Assembly: GCF_020165985.1 (NCBI RefSeq)
Contig: NZ_JAIUKZ010000007.1
Location: 62,001 to 126,000 of the forward strand
Reading direction: 5' to 3'
Source of the DNA: Bacillus sp. RAR_GA_16
GTDB taxonomy: Bacteria; Bacillota; Bacilli; Bacillales; Guptibacillaceae
Length of the DNA: 64,000 nucleotides
Both the position numbers and the translations under genes were made by a program. Numbering within the stretch: position 1 is the stretch's first letter; the number at the start of each line of letters is the position of its first letter. A model generated the notes under the pieces. It searched no databases. It saw only the letters and a program-made list of their open reading frames with translations, and was not told the DNA's origin. Of the stretch, positions 9,223 through 20,000 are shown piece after piece.

Positions 9223-10878
9223 CTATTCCATTATTCCTACCAAATCAAACCCAGCTTTTGCTCCTTCTACTTCAGCACTATCTTCCCCATATAGGTCAAC
9301 AGCTGATTGTACAATCGCTTGACGAGCATCGCTAAAGTCCGAAGTAGGTGTTAGGTACTGTGTCAATGCACGGTAATAGATTTGTCCAAGCTTCTCACGG
9401 CCAATATCCTGGGCGGTTAAGTATGCGGCATGGTTAATAATAGAAGAGTTGATATGAACACCACCATTATCTAAACCTGCAGGAAGATCATAGTATTCGT
9501 CCATATGAGAAGGGTATTTCCCTTCTCCATTTCCATACGGAACATAAGCAGCACCAACTGGGTATTTACTAGGATCACTTAAGCTTCTAAGAGAGGTGCG
9601 TCCGTCTGCAACGGCAGCAGGTGCCATGATGTCTTCTCCAATCTCCCAATCTGAGTCATCGATTAATGCACCAAAGATATCCGAAAAGGCTTCATTCAAC
9701 GCTCCTGATTGGAAACGATAAATGAGGTTAGCTGAGTTGGACGTGACACCATGTGTCATTTCATGTGCTGCAACGTCTAGACTCGCGGAAAGTGGGATGA
9801 AAAATTCACCATCACCGTCGCCATAAACCATGTAAGTTCCGTTCCAGAATGCATTGTTGTAATTATCGCCATAGTGAACGACGGATTGAATTGGCATTCC
9901 TTTGTCATCAAGTGAATTACGCCCATGCTCACTTAAATAATAATCATAAACTTGTTCTGAATTATAGTGGGCATCAACAGCAGGTTCCGCAAATTCAGAT
10001 TTAAATGCAGCACTGTTATTCGAAAATAAATCAAGGTAATTTTTTGAATAATCATAGGTTAATATTCCTTCTAATCCATCATGACTATAGTCAGCTAGTT
10101 GAAAAATCGTCCCTTCCTTTTCAGCTTTGCTTTTTGTCATATGGAGAAGACGGTGATCGCCAAGTACTCCGGTACCAGTTCCGGTTTGGGTTTTATAATG
10201 TCCTGCGTCCATAATGGCGTTGTATTGATCCACTACTTTCCCAGAAGTCGCATCAACAAACACAAACCAGTTACCAGGTTCATCACCTAAAAAGTTTACA
10301 TTCACTTTGTAAGTGAGTTGGTTTTTTCCTTCAAATGGATAGACAACTAATTCAGATGTTGGAGCTTGATCTAAGTTAGAAGGAGCGTTGGTAGATGATT
10401 TCGCTACTTGTACTGCTTTTTCTATAGAAATCGCAGGTGTGGTATTGAGCTTACTTGTTTCGACTTCTTCATTATAAGCCCCATTTACGACGGTGATTTC
10501 ATTGTCCGAATTGTAGTGAACAATAATTTCAGCCCCTTCCACGGGTACACCATTCTTTGTTTGATTAAACCGAACGTGAGTCATTCCAAGCTCATCTTTG
10601 ACCGATTTCTTCTTTTTTAGGTCTGCTTTCGGGTTCTTTATGCTGACTTTTTCTTTATTTTGCTGTAGATAGTTTAGGGCATCCTCTGCAGTAGAAGAGG
10701 GACGTTTAACTGCTTTCTTCTCTTTTACAAATAGGGGAACGTTCGCTTTCTCGTTCCATTGCTTAACGGCATGACTTTCCACTTGAGCAGGTTGTTCAGC
10801 TAGAACATTTTGAAACGGAAGTGAGGCAGTGATCAAAGCAGTTGTCACAACAAGTGGGGCAATGAGCTTTTTTCTCAA
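9223..10878 (-). CDS. Secreted thermolysin-family (M4) neutral metalloprotease, bacillolysin type
   Basis: A 551-residue preproenzyme. Signal peptide MRKKLIAPLVVTTALITASL ending near ALA-like FQNVLA; an FTP propeptide domain (KADLKKKKSVKDELGMTHVR region); a PepSY-like propeptide part (SIEKAVQVAKSS to DATSGKVVDQYN); then the catalytic M4 domain from about residue 225. Zinc site HEMTH near residue 371, with the third ligand Glu in GALNEAFSD about 20 residues later; the catalytic His is in the C-terminal domain (DNGGVHINSSIINHAAY). It is secreted by Sec and degrades external protein, feeding peptides to importers. The start is TTG 10878 with AGGAGG seven bases upstream; the longer in-frame start at 10911 would put the ribosome site inside the gene. 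Confidence 0.94.
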   Translation of the reverse strand: MRKKLIAPLVVTTALITASLPFQNVLAEQPAQVESHAVKQWNEKANVPLFVKEKKAVKRPSSTAEDALNYLQQNKEKVSIKNPKADLKKKKSVKDELGMTHVRFNQTKNGVPVEGAEIIVHYNSDNEITVVNGAYNEEVETSKLNTTPAISIEKAVQVAKSSTNAPSNLDQAPTSELVVYPFEGKNQLTYKVNVNFLGDEPGNWFVFVDATSGKVVDQYNAIMDAGHYKTQTGTGTGVLGDHRLLHMTKSKAEKEGTIFQLADYSHDGLEGILTYDYSKNYLDLFSNNSAAFKSEFAEPAVDAHYNSEQVYDYYLSEHGRNSLDDKGMPIQSVVHYGDNYNNAFWNGTYMVYGDGDGEFFIPLSASLDVAAHEMTHGVTSNSANLIYRFQSGALNEAFSDIFGALIDDSDWEIGEDIMAPAAVADGRTSLRSLSDPSKYPVGAAYVPYGNGEGKYPSHMDEYYDLPAGLDNGGVHINSSIINHAAYLTAQDIGREKLGQIYYRALTQYLTPTSDFSDARQAIVQSAVDLYGEDSAEVEGAKAGFDLVGIME

Positions 10879-11143
10879 ATAAATTCCTCCTAATATGTAA
10901 GCTATTAACAATTATATAAGGAATATGAATGAAACTCATGAGTCGTTGTCATTATCTTAAAATACAGAAAAATCAGAAATTAGTTATTTTGCACTGATAT
11001 GAAATACCTATATTTAAAAATTGGTTACCATTTGTAATAGATTTCAACCTCAATTAGTTAAAAAATAGTTAATAAGGGATTTATTTCATGTAAAGAGTTA
11101 TCATAGAAGAGCAGTATATAAATCCGAGAGAGGCTGTGAAACT

Positions 11144-12403
11144 ATGAAAGTACGATCTATTTTTCTAACTGGAGTAATTGCAATGTTACTACTTACGGTT
11201 GCCTGTGGTAGTAATGAAGAACAAGCAAGCACAGATGCGAGTGAAGATTCTAAGAGTGAGGAAAATCAAAGTAAAGATGAGAAAGCTGAAGAAACAAAAA
11301 GTGATCAAAAAGAAACAGAAGAGTCTATTTCTGAGACAACTTCAGGGGAAATCATGAACCCTAATATTGCAGAAGAATCACAAGGAGACGTTGAAGAAGT
11401 TTATACTAGTGAAGAGAATCTTGATTATGTACATGATATGGACGGATTTAAAGTATCAATTGATCAATATCAAATAGTGAAAGTCACTGATATGAGTGAA
11501 GATATGTACATACAGTTTGATGATCAAACTGATGGGTATGTCGTTACTGCAAAAGTAACGATCGATAATACCCGTGATAAGGCTATTTATTATCCGAGCT
11601 ATATACGCATTCAAGGGGTAAATGAAGGTGATTTTTTAAGTTCCGAAAAAACGTTTGTAAGAGATCAATATCCAAAGTCAAAAGTTGAAGATGAACCTTC
11701 AAAGTTTGGAGCGGGTGAAAAAGTTTCGGGACTTGTTACATTTACACTTACGAATGACCAATATGATGTTATGACAGATGTGAAACCGAAATTTGTTATT
11801 GAAGGCGGAGCAGCGGATAATGATCAATTTAAAGATTCTTTTAAAGGGAATGCGACGTTTGATTTGATTTATGGAGAAGAACAAAAAGCTGAAGTAGAAA
11901 GTGAAGCGGGGTTATATCCTGACCAGCTAACAACAGGAAATATGGCTGATAAAGAAATGATTTTCGAAAAGTCAGGGATAGATAAAACAAAACAACTAGG
12001 TGATGTTGAGGTAACTCTAAATGGGGTTCAATATGCAGAAATTAAGCCTACCGCAGGGAATGAAGAACGCTTTAGCAATTTTGGTGATGTGGGCATTGTA
12101 GCTGTAACAGTTAAATTAACGCTAAACAATCAATCTGATATGCCAATCAATACGTTTCTTTTATCTTCACATCTTCTAATTGATGGTGATCGTGGATCTG
12201 TCTTATCTCAATCAATGGTCGAACCAAGAGAACCAAAGGAAATTGAAGCAGGCGAAACTGGTGAAAAATACCACGTTTTTATGTTTAGAAAAGACGATTT
12301 TGACTCTATGAAAAAATTCGAATTAGATTTTGGTCCTTTTGTTGGTGAGGATGGAAAAGATCTTTACAAAGGTAAAACCGTTACTTTTTCATTACCTCGA
12401 TAA
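11144..12403 (+). CDS. Lipoprotein with two Ig-like (DUF4352-type) domains
   Basis: A 419-residue protein with a lipoprotein signal (MKVRSIFLTGVIAMLLLTVACGS, lipobox TVAC) and a strongly acidic Ser/Glu/Lys linker to about residue 75. Two beta-rich domains follow (about 95-245 and 275-419), each with the pattern seen in DUF4352-like extracellular domains: TAKVTIDNTRDKAIYYPSYI in the first and AVTVKLTLNNQSDMPINTFL in the second. The role is unknown; such domains sit on surface lipoproteins and are thought to bind proteins or ions. The start is supported by GAGAGAGG upstream. No partner gene is obvious; the serine hydrolase behind it is 50 bases away on the same strand. Confidence 0.7.
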   Translation: MKVRSIFLTGVIAMLLLTVACGSNEEQASTDASEDSKSEENQSKDEKAEETKSDQKETEESISETTSGEIMNPNIAEESQGDVEEVYTSEENLDYVHDMDGFKVSIDQYQIVKVTDMSEDMYIQFDDQTDGYVVTAKVTIDNTRDKAIYYPSYIRIQGVNEGDFLSSEKTFVRDQYPKSKVEDEPSKFGAGEKVSGLVTFTLTNDQYDVMTDVKPKFVIEGGAADNDQFKDSFKGNATFDLIYGEEQKAEVESEAGLYPDQLTTGNMADKEMIFEKSGIDKTKQLGDVEVTLNGVQYAEIKPTAGNEERFSNFGDVGIVAVTVKLTLNNQSDMPINTFLLSSHLLIDGDRGSVLSQSMVEPREPKEIEAGETGEKYHVFMFRKDDFDSMKKFELDFGPFVGEDGKDLYKGKTVTFSLPR

Positions 12404-12453
12404 TAGTAGATGAACCCATTTTTATAATAATAGTGCAGAGAGGGGAGAAATGA

Positions 12454-13479
12454 ATGAGTAAAGAACTTCAAAATGTCATTAGTAAAATAGTCGAAAAGAG
12501 TGATTTCTCGGGTGCGATTGCCATTTCTAATCGTGATGAATTGTTAGAAAATTCTTCTGGCTATGCCAATCGAGTAGAACAGCAATTTAATAAAGTGAAT
12601 ACGAGATTTGGGATTGCCTCAGGTTGCAAACTGTTTACAGCAATAGGGATGGCTCAATTAGTAGAGAAAGAACAATTATCTTTCGAAACGAAGTTATGTG
12701 ACTGTTTAAATGTGTCTTTTCCTCACTTTAATAAGAACATAACGATGCATCAATTGTTAACTCATACATCCGGTATGCCAGATTACTTTGATGAGGATGT
12801 TATGGAAGACTTCGAAGATCTTTGGAAGCAAACACCTATGTATCTACTAAAAAGCCTTCAGGATTTTCTGCCACTGTTTCAACATAATGATATGGTCGCT
12901 CAGCCGGGCGAGACATTTCGTTATAACAATGCGGGTTACATCGTGTTAGGTTTAATTATCGAGCAGCAAACGGGAATGAGTTTTCAACGTTATATTGAAG
13001 AAAACATCTTTAAACCTGCTGGCATGAATGATTCAGGTTATTTCTCTTTAGATCGTCTCCCTGAAAATACAGCACTAGGCTATATTGATGAGGATGACGG
13101 CTCATGGCGAACGAATACGTATGCCATTCCAATTATGGGGGGATCTGACGGAGGCGCATTTGTGACCGCTCCTGATATGGTGAAATTATGGGAAGCGCTC
13201 ATTAATTTTCAATTATTGAAGGAGGAACTTACAAAAGAAATATTAACCACTCATGTGGATGTAAAAGAAGGAGTAGGCTATGGTTACGGTGTTTGGATAA
13301 ACGATCGAAACGGACGTATTGAAAAATACCATGTGATGGGCTATGATCCAGGAGTGAGTTTCCATTCTGCTTACTATCCAGACAGTGGATATAAGGTCGC
13401 CGTTCCTTCTAACCAAAGTGATGGTGCATTTGAGGTAATGAAAGAAATTGAAGAAATGTTCCATCGATTAAATAGGTGA
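12454..13479 (+). CDS. Serine hydrolase of the beta-lactamase / class C penicillin-binding family
   Basis: A 341-residue protein without a signal peptide. It has the SxxK nucleophile motif (SGCK in RFGIASGCKLFTA near residue 55), the YxN motif (RYNNAGY near residue 155) and a degenerate third motif (VMGYDPGVS). These mark the beta-lactamase-related hydrolase fold (PF00144). Members include esterases, D-aminopeptidases and PBP4-like proteins, and the substrate is not predictable here. Lack of an export signal argues against a cell-wall or antibiotic-resistance role. The ribosome site is AGGGGAG before ATG 12454. It stands alone and converges on the T7SS operon across a shared terminator. Confidence 0.85.
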   Translation: MSKELQNVISKIVEKSDFSGAIAISNRDELLENSSGYANRVEQQFNKVNTRFGIASGCKLFTAIGMAQLVEKEQLSFETKLCDCLNVSFPHFNKNITMHQLLTHTSGMPDYFDEDVMEDFEDLWKQTPMYLLKSLQDFLPLFQHNDMVAQPGETFRYNNAGYIVLGLIIEQQTGMSFQRYIEENIFKPAGMNDSGYFSLDRLPENTALGYIDEDDGSWRTNTYAIPIMGGSDGGAFVTAPDMVKLWEALINFQLLKEELTKEILTTHVDVKEGVGYGYGVWINDRNGRIEKYHVMGYDPGVSFHSAYYPDSGYKVAVPSNQSDGAFEVMKEIEEMFHRLNR

Positions 13480-13483
13480 AAGA

Positions 13484-13524
13484 AAAAAACTACGTTCCCT
13501 GAATAAGGGGGACGTAGTTTTTTC
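13484..13524. terminator. Bidirectional terminator, serine hydrolase gene and end of T7SS operon
   Basis: Stem AAACTACGTTCCC (13488 onward) with GGGGGACGTAGTTT (to 13520); A-run on the left and T-run on the right. It ends the T7SS operon on the minus strand. Confidence 0.85.
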
Positions 13525-13531
13525 TGTGTGG

Positions 13532-14008
13532 TTAGCTTTTTGATGAAGAAAGACGATTATAGATCACCAATACAATGATTAAAACAACGAGACAAACTCC
13601 AATTAATATTCCAATTAAGAGCTGAAAAGAAGTTGAGGTTGTTTCGCTATCTTCTGTGTTAATCGATGTAAAAGCTTCGGTCTCTGATGCAGAAAATAAA
13701 TTGAGATTTTCTGCTTTATCTTTAATCGTACTATTTTCATTGCTCATTGAAAGAAATAATTCATCTCGGGTACTCTCAGGATTAAAAACTTTATCTCCAT
13801 TAAACGAAATGGTTTTTTGATCTTCGGAGATCTCTTCCATTTCCTTGGTGGTAGAATCATAAATTAAGTCAGTGTTTTTCTTGAATTTATTCTTTTTGTA
13901 TTCATTCGGTAAAAGCTCATTGATATCTGTGTTTCCCTCTGCTGCTACTGGAGAGAGGTGACAGCAGAGGAATACAAATGTGAACAGAGCGATTATTTTA
14001 GGCTTCAT
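13532..14008 (-). CDS. essA: Type VII secretion protein EssA / YueC
   Basis: A 158-residue protein: N-terminal signal or membrane segment (MKPKIIALFTFVFLCCHLSP), a polar extracytoplasmic middle, and one C-terminal membrane helix (FQLLIGILIGVCLVVLIIVL) followed by a short basic tail. This layout, size and place at the end of the operon match YueC of Bacillus subtilis and EssA of Staphylococcus. EssA is a membrane component of the secretion machine. The start overlaps the end of esaA; ATG 14008 has AAGGATGAGG before it, whereas ATG 14017 would leave no spacing, though I cannot exclude it. Confidence 0.8.
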   Translation of the reverse strand: MKPKIIALFTFVFLCCHLSPVAAEGNTDINELLPNEYKKNKFKKNTDLIYDSTTKEMEEISEDQKTISFNGDKVFNPESTRDELFLSMSNENSTIKDKAENLNLFSASETEAFTSINTEDSETTSTSFQLLIGILIGVCLVVLIIVLVIYNRLSSSKS

Positions 14009-17000
14009 GAGCCTCATCCTTTTTTATTTGTATCCCTGATCGCTTGTTTAGAGCGTATTGAAGAATAATTAGTACGATCAAGATACCGGATAAAATCATC
14101 GCCCCTTCTGAAAAGAGCGTTTGCGTACTGTTTTGGATTGACATATACACGCGAGACATTGGGTCAGTAAAGCTAAAGTTTGGTGTTGAAAGAGCAAGTA
14201 AAGGTGTGACAAACAAAGCGACGAGGCCAACGGTAACGAGCCATCCGATCAAATGGTGACTCATAAAGGCTACGCGAATGAGCGCCGCACAACTTAATAG
14301 TAGTAAGATCGTAAAGATGGTCCATTCCATCGAACGATCGTTTCCTAATGGATAAATCGATAAACTGTAAAGGCTAATCACAAGACCAACGATACTCGTC
14401 AGCATTAAGAATAAAATACTTTGTAACCACCATGGACCATGCTGGAAATAATAGCTTGCATAGCCAATTAACAAGCTACTTAGTAGAATAATGAATAAAA
14501 TTACCACTGGTGGGAGGTTTGTGTCTTTTTTATCTGTAAAGACACTTCCTGTCACATCAATTGGAGTAGCAAGAAAATCATAAACGTAATCATTTGATTG
14601 CCCATCTACAAAGGCATTTCCCATGACATTAAAGACATCATCACGAATCATCAGGGTAGAAGCGACGTTCGTCTCCCACTTGTTATTCAGTGTGTTCGCA
14701 TCTGTCTGAACTTCAGCTACTCGAGATTGAAGTTCATCTGTATACGAGAGAATTTCAGATTGGCTATCTTCAATGGAATCCATCCAATCATACAAAGACC
14801 CCATCTGACTCTTAACCTGGTCATGATTACTTACAATTTGTATTCCCTGAGCTGTTTCATCGGGGCTTTGCTGTTGAGACTGCTCCATTTGATTTAAGAC
14901 GTTGCCAGCTTCTTCTTCAATTCCGTTCAAACTTTCAAGTAACTTTGTTTGCTGTGTGTCGAGTACATTTTTATAGTCTGCTAAAAAGACTGTGAAATCA
15001 TCTTGTAATGTCGTAAGGGCGTCGCTCGTTTTAGGAACTTGAGTTCCAATGGCGTCCCATTGACCTTCTTCATTATTTGTTAGTTCTAACATGCTATTCA
15101 CTTCTTCACGAAGATCATTGTCCTCTAGAACAGTTTCCTTCACGTTGTTTTTAGAAAGCATGCTATTGAGCGTTGCTTCATATCTGTCTAAATAAGCATA
15201 GTACTGAAGAACATCTGTTAAATTCGCCCCTTTAATTGGACGTTGGAAATAGACGGATAGTGTATCTTTTCTAGCCTGTGATAGAGCTGGTGATGCTAAA
15301 ATCGCATCTTCTTTTTCATTAATTCCAGAGGAAATACGATAAATTTTATCAGATACCATCACGAGTAAATCTTTTAACTCCGTATTTGATTCTTTTAACA
15401 CATCCACCTGTTCCATTAATGTTTCTTTTTGAGAAGAGAGCGTTTCGTTTTCTTTCGTTAGTTTTTCAACTTCTTTTGTTAACTCTTCAATTTGTTCAAG
15501 TAAACTCTTATTCTCCTTTGATAGCGTGTCGACTAGTTTCTTCAGTTCTTCTAATTCACTATCTAAAGGGTTATCTCCGCCTTCTTTTGCGAGTAACTGT
15601 TGTTCGGTTTGTTTGATTCGGTCGTTAAGTGTTAATAACGTTGTAGAAGCAGTTTGTAGATCTTCTACTTTTGGTTCCTCAAGCGCAATCAACGTTTCTT
15701 GTAACGTAACAATTTCCTGGGCGATCGCTAATAACTCATTGCGTTCTGCACTTAAATCAACTGGCGTTGGCCCGTTTGTTTCTCCATCCTGGTCCTCATC
15801 GATGACTGGAGGTTCTTCATTCTGTAAGCTTTCTAGAAGCTTCATAAGGTCTTCGGTGGGATCTTCTTCATCACCGGGATCTTCAGGATCAGTAGGTTCT
15901 TCTGGATCTTCTGGGATCTCAGGAAGTTCAGGATCATCGGGAATAACAATATCATCTCCATCACCAAGCTGATTACTAAGTGTGGCGATTTCCCCTTCTA
16001 GTTCATTTAAAACCATGGAGTCTTTTAGCTGCTGATAATAGTTTAGGATTCGTTCTTGGAGCGTATAAAAATCGTTAACTTGACGCTCAACTTGGTCATA
16101 ACGAAGTTCTTTTAGACCTGCAAACATTTCTTGCTGCTCGATCATCTGACTTTCTACCTGAGACATGTTTTCAAGAACGCTTTCCGATTTTCCTTCGAAC
16201 AATTCTTTGTTATTCATAAACATTGGCTGAGGCATTTCAGTAGCCTTTGAAATTGAAGCGACTGAATCAGCTTGAATTTGTTCAAGAACTTCTTGTTGCT
16301 TCTGCTGATACTCACGATAGTCATTTGTATAAGTAACAAAATTTGCTAGGTTTTCTTGAAAGCCTTCCATTGTATCGGTTTGGTCTGCCGCACGTTCCTC
16401 AGCATTCTTTGAAGTTGATTGGAGATTAGCTAGCATTGACACTTGTTGCTCCATCTGATCAGCCAGATCTTTGGAACTCGGTGTATAGAAGGAAAGCATT
16501 GTTTGCTGGAATGCTTTCTCTTTCTCTACGATTTGATCAAACTCTTGTTGGATGTTCACAAGATCATTTGAAACATAGTTCCAATAAAGAGAAGACATCT
16601 TCGTATTAACGCGATTTGTTGCTTGTTCGAGTTCGAGCAATACTTTTTCTTTATTAATGGCGTTTAGTTGGTTTTGTACCGTATACTCTAATTTTGTTTG
16701 TTCAGGCTGATTTTCATCGTACGTTAGAATCTTCTCAGAGAAAGTAGACGGGATATACACGACGGCATCATACTTTTGGTTGTTTAATCCATTTTCTCCA
16801 GCACTGCGTCCAACAACTTCCCAATTGTATTCAGATTCTGATTTGAGAAGTGGAGGGACGTCATTTCCGAACTTTACGATTTCCTCGTCTTCTTTCGTTC
16901 CTGTATCTTCATTAATAACAGCGATGGTTTTCGTGGCGCTTTCTTTTGTCTTCATTGGATTTTCTCCAATGGTTGTAAAGTAAATGAGCGGAAGAACTAG

Positions 17001-17051
17001 AATGATCGCTGTCACGAGAATGAGTTTAAGGATGCTTTTTTTCTCTTTCAC
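13998..17051 (-). CDS. esaA: Type VII secretion membrane protein EsaA / YueB
   Basis: A 1017-residue membrane protein: one N-terminal helix (ILKLILVTAIILVLPLIYF), a very large extracellular region of about 800 residues with coiled-coil heptads (near residues 500-560), then about five helices at the C-terminus (residues 840-1000). This is the topology of YueB/EsaA, whose extracellular part spans the wall; in B. subtilis YueB is the receptor of phage SPP1. Residues about 365-400 form a low-complexity Pro/Glu/Asp tract (ELPEIPEDPEEPTDPEDPG), probably a flexible insert. The start is GTG 17051, overlapping the essC stop by four bases, which implies coupled translation. About the usual length for YueB (a little over 1000). 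Confidence 0.92.
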   Translation of the reverse strand: MKEKKSILKLILVTAIILVLPLIYFTTIGENPMKTKESATKTIAVINEDTGTKEDEEIVKFGNDVPPLLKSESEYNWEVVGRSAGENGLNNQKYDAVVYIPSTFSEKILTYDENQPEQTKLEYTVQNQLNAINKEKVLLELEQATNRVNTKMSSLYWNYVSNDLVNIQQEFDQIVEKEKAFQQTMLSFYTPSSKDLADQMEQQVSMLANLQSTSKNAEERAADQTDTMEGFQENLANFVTYTNDYREYQQKQQEVLEQIQADSVASISKATEMPQPMFMNNKELFEGKSESVLENMSQVESQMIEQQEMFAGLKELRYDQVERQVNDFYTLQERILNYYQQLKDSMVLNELEGEIATLSNQLGDGDDIVIPDDPELPEIPEDPEEPTDPEDPGDEEDPTEDLMKLLESLQNEEPPVIDEDQDGETNGPTPVDLSAERNELLAIAQEIVTLQETLIALEEPKVEDLQTASTTLLTLNDRIKQTEQQLLAKEGGDNPLDSELEELKKLVDTLSKENKSLLEQIEELTKEVEKLTKENETLSSQKETLMEQVDVLKESNTELKDLLVMVSDKIYRISSGINEKEDAILASPALSQARKDTLSVYFQRPIKGANLTDVLQYYAYLDRYEATLNSMLSKNNVKETVLEDNDLREEVNSMLELTNNEEGQWDAIGTQVPKTSDALTTLQDDFTVFLADYKNVLDTQQTKLLESLNGIEEEAGNVLNQMEQSQQQSPDETAQGIQIVSNHDQVKSQMGSLYDWMDSIEDSQSEILSYTDELQSRVAEVQTDANTLNNKWETNVASTLMIRDDVFNVMGNAFVDGQSNDYVYDFLATPIDVTGSVFTDKKDTNLPPVVILFIILLSSLLIGYASYYFQHGPWWLQSILFLMLTSIVGLVISLYSLSIYPLGNDRSMEWTIFTILLLLSCAALIRVAFMSHHLIGWLVTVGLVALFVTPLLALSTPNFSFTDPMSRVYMSIQNSTQTLFSEGAMILSGILIVLIILQYALNKRSGIQIKKDEAHEA

Positions 17052-20000
17052 GCATGTACCTTCCTTTCTATTTGAACAAGTGGAACCTGTATTTTCTGGG
17101 CATTTTCATTTTGGATATAATAAGCAAAACCGGCTTTAATTTCGGGTTCTTTCCGATCAAAAGGTAGATTAATGAGTGTTTGATCGGATTTCTTCATCAA
17201 TAGGATTATTTGACGAATTTGCTTTAACTCGACCGTAAGCGGGTCATATCCCTTCGTTAGTTCATTGCTACTACCAGATGCGATTATACTTAAGCCGAGG
17301 TGACTATAATTTTTCATTAGAGCAGTCATTCGATCCTGAAGGAGGCTTCCAAGCGTTTGAGAAAATCGCCCATATCCATCAATGAAAAGGAAAACTCTAG
17401 GAAATTCAGGGAGCGTCTCACCACTATTCATACTCTCTTGATAGCTCATCTCTCGCGACTTGAATTCAGTTGTCACTTGTTCCATCCATTCTTCAATTTG
17501 TTCTTTTGTTTCTAAATACGTTGTCTCTTCCTCGTCTTTTAAATGGAAAAGTCCGCGATCAATCGAATCAAATACGGCAATGTGCTCCCCTTCTTGCTGT
17601 AACGCTTGCTGTGTAAGGAGACGCATGATATTGGTTTTTCCTTTCTGAGCCTGTCCAAGCACAAGACAATGGGACGTCTGTGTAAAGGAGAGAGAAACAG
17701 GCTTCACTGTTTCTTCATGCAAACCTATTGGATAAGCATGCGCTGATTCTGAAGCAGGAAGGTACGTTGTAAATGTTTTAAAAGTAAGGTCATTCGGTAG
17801 CATTGGAATCGCTTCAGGTTTCCTCATATCGCGGTATTTCTCTTGTAGCATTTGAACTTCTTCTTTCAATGACGCTAGCTGATCGTAGTCATCTTCCCCT
17901 TTAGCCGGTAGCGCGATTTGACCGAAGTGTATTTTCTCCTTCTTCATAATGGCTCTACCTGGGATGGCTTCGGGAGCGAAAGGGCTTCTTCCGAGAACAG
18001 TGTAAGCTTCTGAGTTATCTAATAAATAATGGACAATTTTTGTTTTAAGATTATTCATAAGCGCCTGACGAACTGAATTTAATCGAGTAGCGCTCAAAAT
18101 GAGATAAATACCGAGCGATTGGCCATCTCGCGCAAATTGGGTAAAGAGCGGGTCATAATCCATCAGCTCTTCCTTTACAAGATCATAATTATCGATCGTG
18201 ATAAAGATGAGTGGGAGCGGCTTCTCATTGAGGCGATTATACATCGTAATGGAGCTCACTTCTTCACGCTGAAAAAGTCGTTTGCGCTTCGTAAATTCTT
18301 CCTGAATAAATTTCAATAATTTATTCAGTTTACGCTCCTCATCAATTAAGAAATAATCTCCGGTATGTGGTAAATTCTTAATTGGCAATAAACCGCCATT
18401 ACCGAAATCAAGTAGATAGAATTGCGCTTCTTCCGGTGTGTTTGTTGCTGCGATGCTCATAAGAATTGTAAGGATCGTCTGTGTCTTCCCAAAACCTGAT
18501 GATCCAAAGATACCCACGTTTCCATCTTTAATTAATTCATAAGCATATGGTGATTGGGATTGCTTTTCTGGTTCATCCAGTAGAGCAAAAGTGATTTTCT
18601 TTTTGTCTGATTCAAAATCATGACGATACAATCGCTTCTCAAGCGGAGGAAGCCACGGGCTCGGCAATCTTTTAAGCCCAAGTTCCTGCTGGACATCTAC
18701 AATTTTATCTACAATGATTTCAATTTCACTTTGCTTCTTTTTCTTGCTTTCTTTTGATGATGAAAGCTCTGACAGTGGAACGAGACCAAGGTCAGTCACT
18801 AAAGCAACCTCATCTTCCATATCTGAAGTATCTTCCATGTACGTTGCTCGGCTATAGGCCGATTGGAATAAATCATATACCTCGTTATTTCCAACCTGTA
18901 AGTAGGCGCGTCCTGTCACGGTTAATGACGCCGCATCACCGTTCTTTAAAATTTCGCGACTATCTTCTACATTTTGTACTTTTAGAGCGACGCGGAAACG
19001 AGCGTTACTCCAGATTTGATTATCAATGACGCCACCGGGTTTTTGCGTGGCGAGGATGAGGTGTACACCTAGACTCCGACCAATTCGTGCTGCACTGACA
19101 AGTTCTTTAATAAATTCAGGTTCTTCCGTTTTTAACTCCGCAAATTCATCGGAAATTAAAAAGAGGTGAGGCATTGGTTCATTTGCTACGCCGCTTTTAT
19201 AAAGGACCGTATAGTCATTAATGTGACTGACTTCATATTGATCAAAGATGGTCTGTCGTTTCTTTAGTTCACTTTTAATTGAAGCAAGAGCTCGTGTACT
19301 GAAATTTTCACTACCTTCGATATTTGTAATTGTTCCTAGTAGGTGAGGAATTTGTTTGAAAGGCTGAGCCATTCCGCCGCCCTTATAGTCAATTAATAGA
19401 AACGCCACTTCATATGGATGGTAGTGAACCGCGAGTGAAAGAATGTACGTTTGTAAAAATTCACTCTTACCTGATCCTGTTGTTCCAGCTAGTAATCCGT
19501 GAGGACCGTGAGCTTTTTCATGGAGGTTTAATTCCACAATATCCTTTCGCCCTTTAAGTCCTACTGGTGCTGCAAGTGACTTTGATGACTGATTTGTCAC
19601 CCAGTTAGTTGAAATGGGCAATTCGTCAATATCCTCTAAATTCAGCATTTTTAAAAAGGACACTTTATCGGGAATTGAATTCGTAATGCCTCGTTGATGA
19701 TTCAGGGTTCGAAGCATTCGAGAAAAGCGTTCATTCCCATTTTGTTTATGATGATCTAGTTCAAATGAGATGTCGGCTGCTTTTTTCTCTTGAATAAGAA
19801 TATCCCCTTCATTTTTGTTGATGTAGCGGATGAGCGTATGGATATTATCAGATAGGCTCTCTTTTGCTTCAGCAACAAAAATCGTTGAAAGGCCAAGGTG
19901 TGTATGCTCATTTTCTAAATACTCTAAAATGACATGGTCCGAGATTAAGTTGTGATTCGAAACAACAAATACGTAATGTGGTGAAAAACGAAGATTTTCT

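Noticed and set aside
15526-15972. 148-residue Ser-rich plus-strand frame inside esaA
   Set aside because: It is the mirror of the Pro/Glu/Asp-rich tract of EsaA, without a ribosome site or family resemblance.
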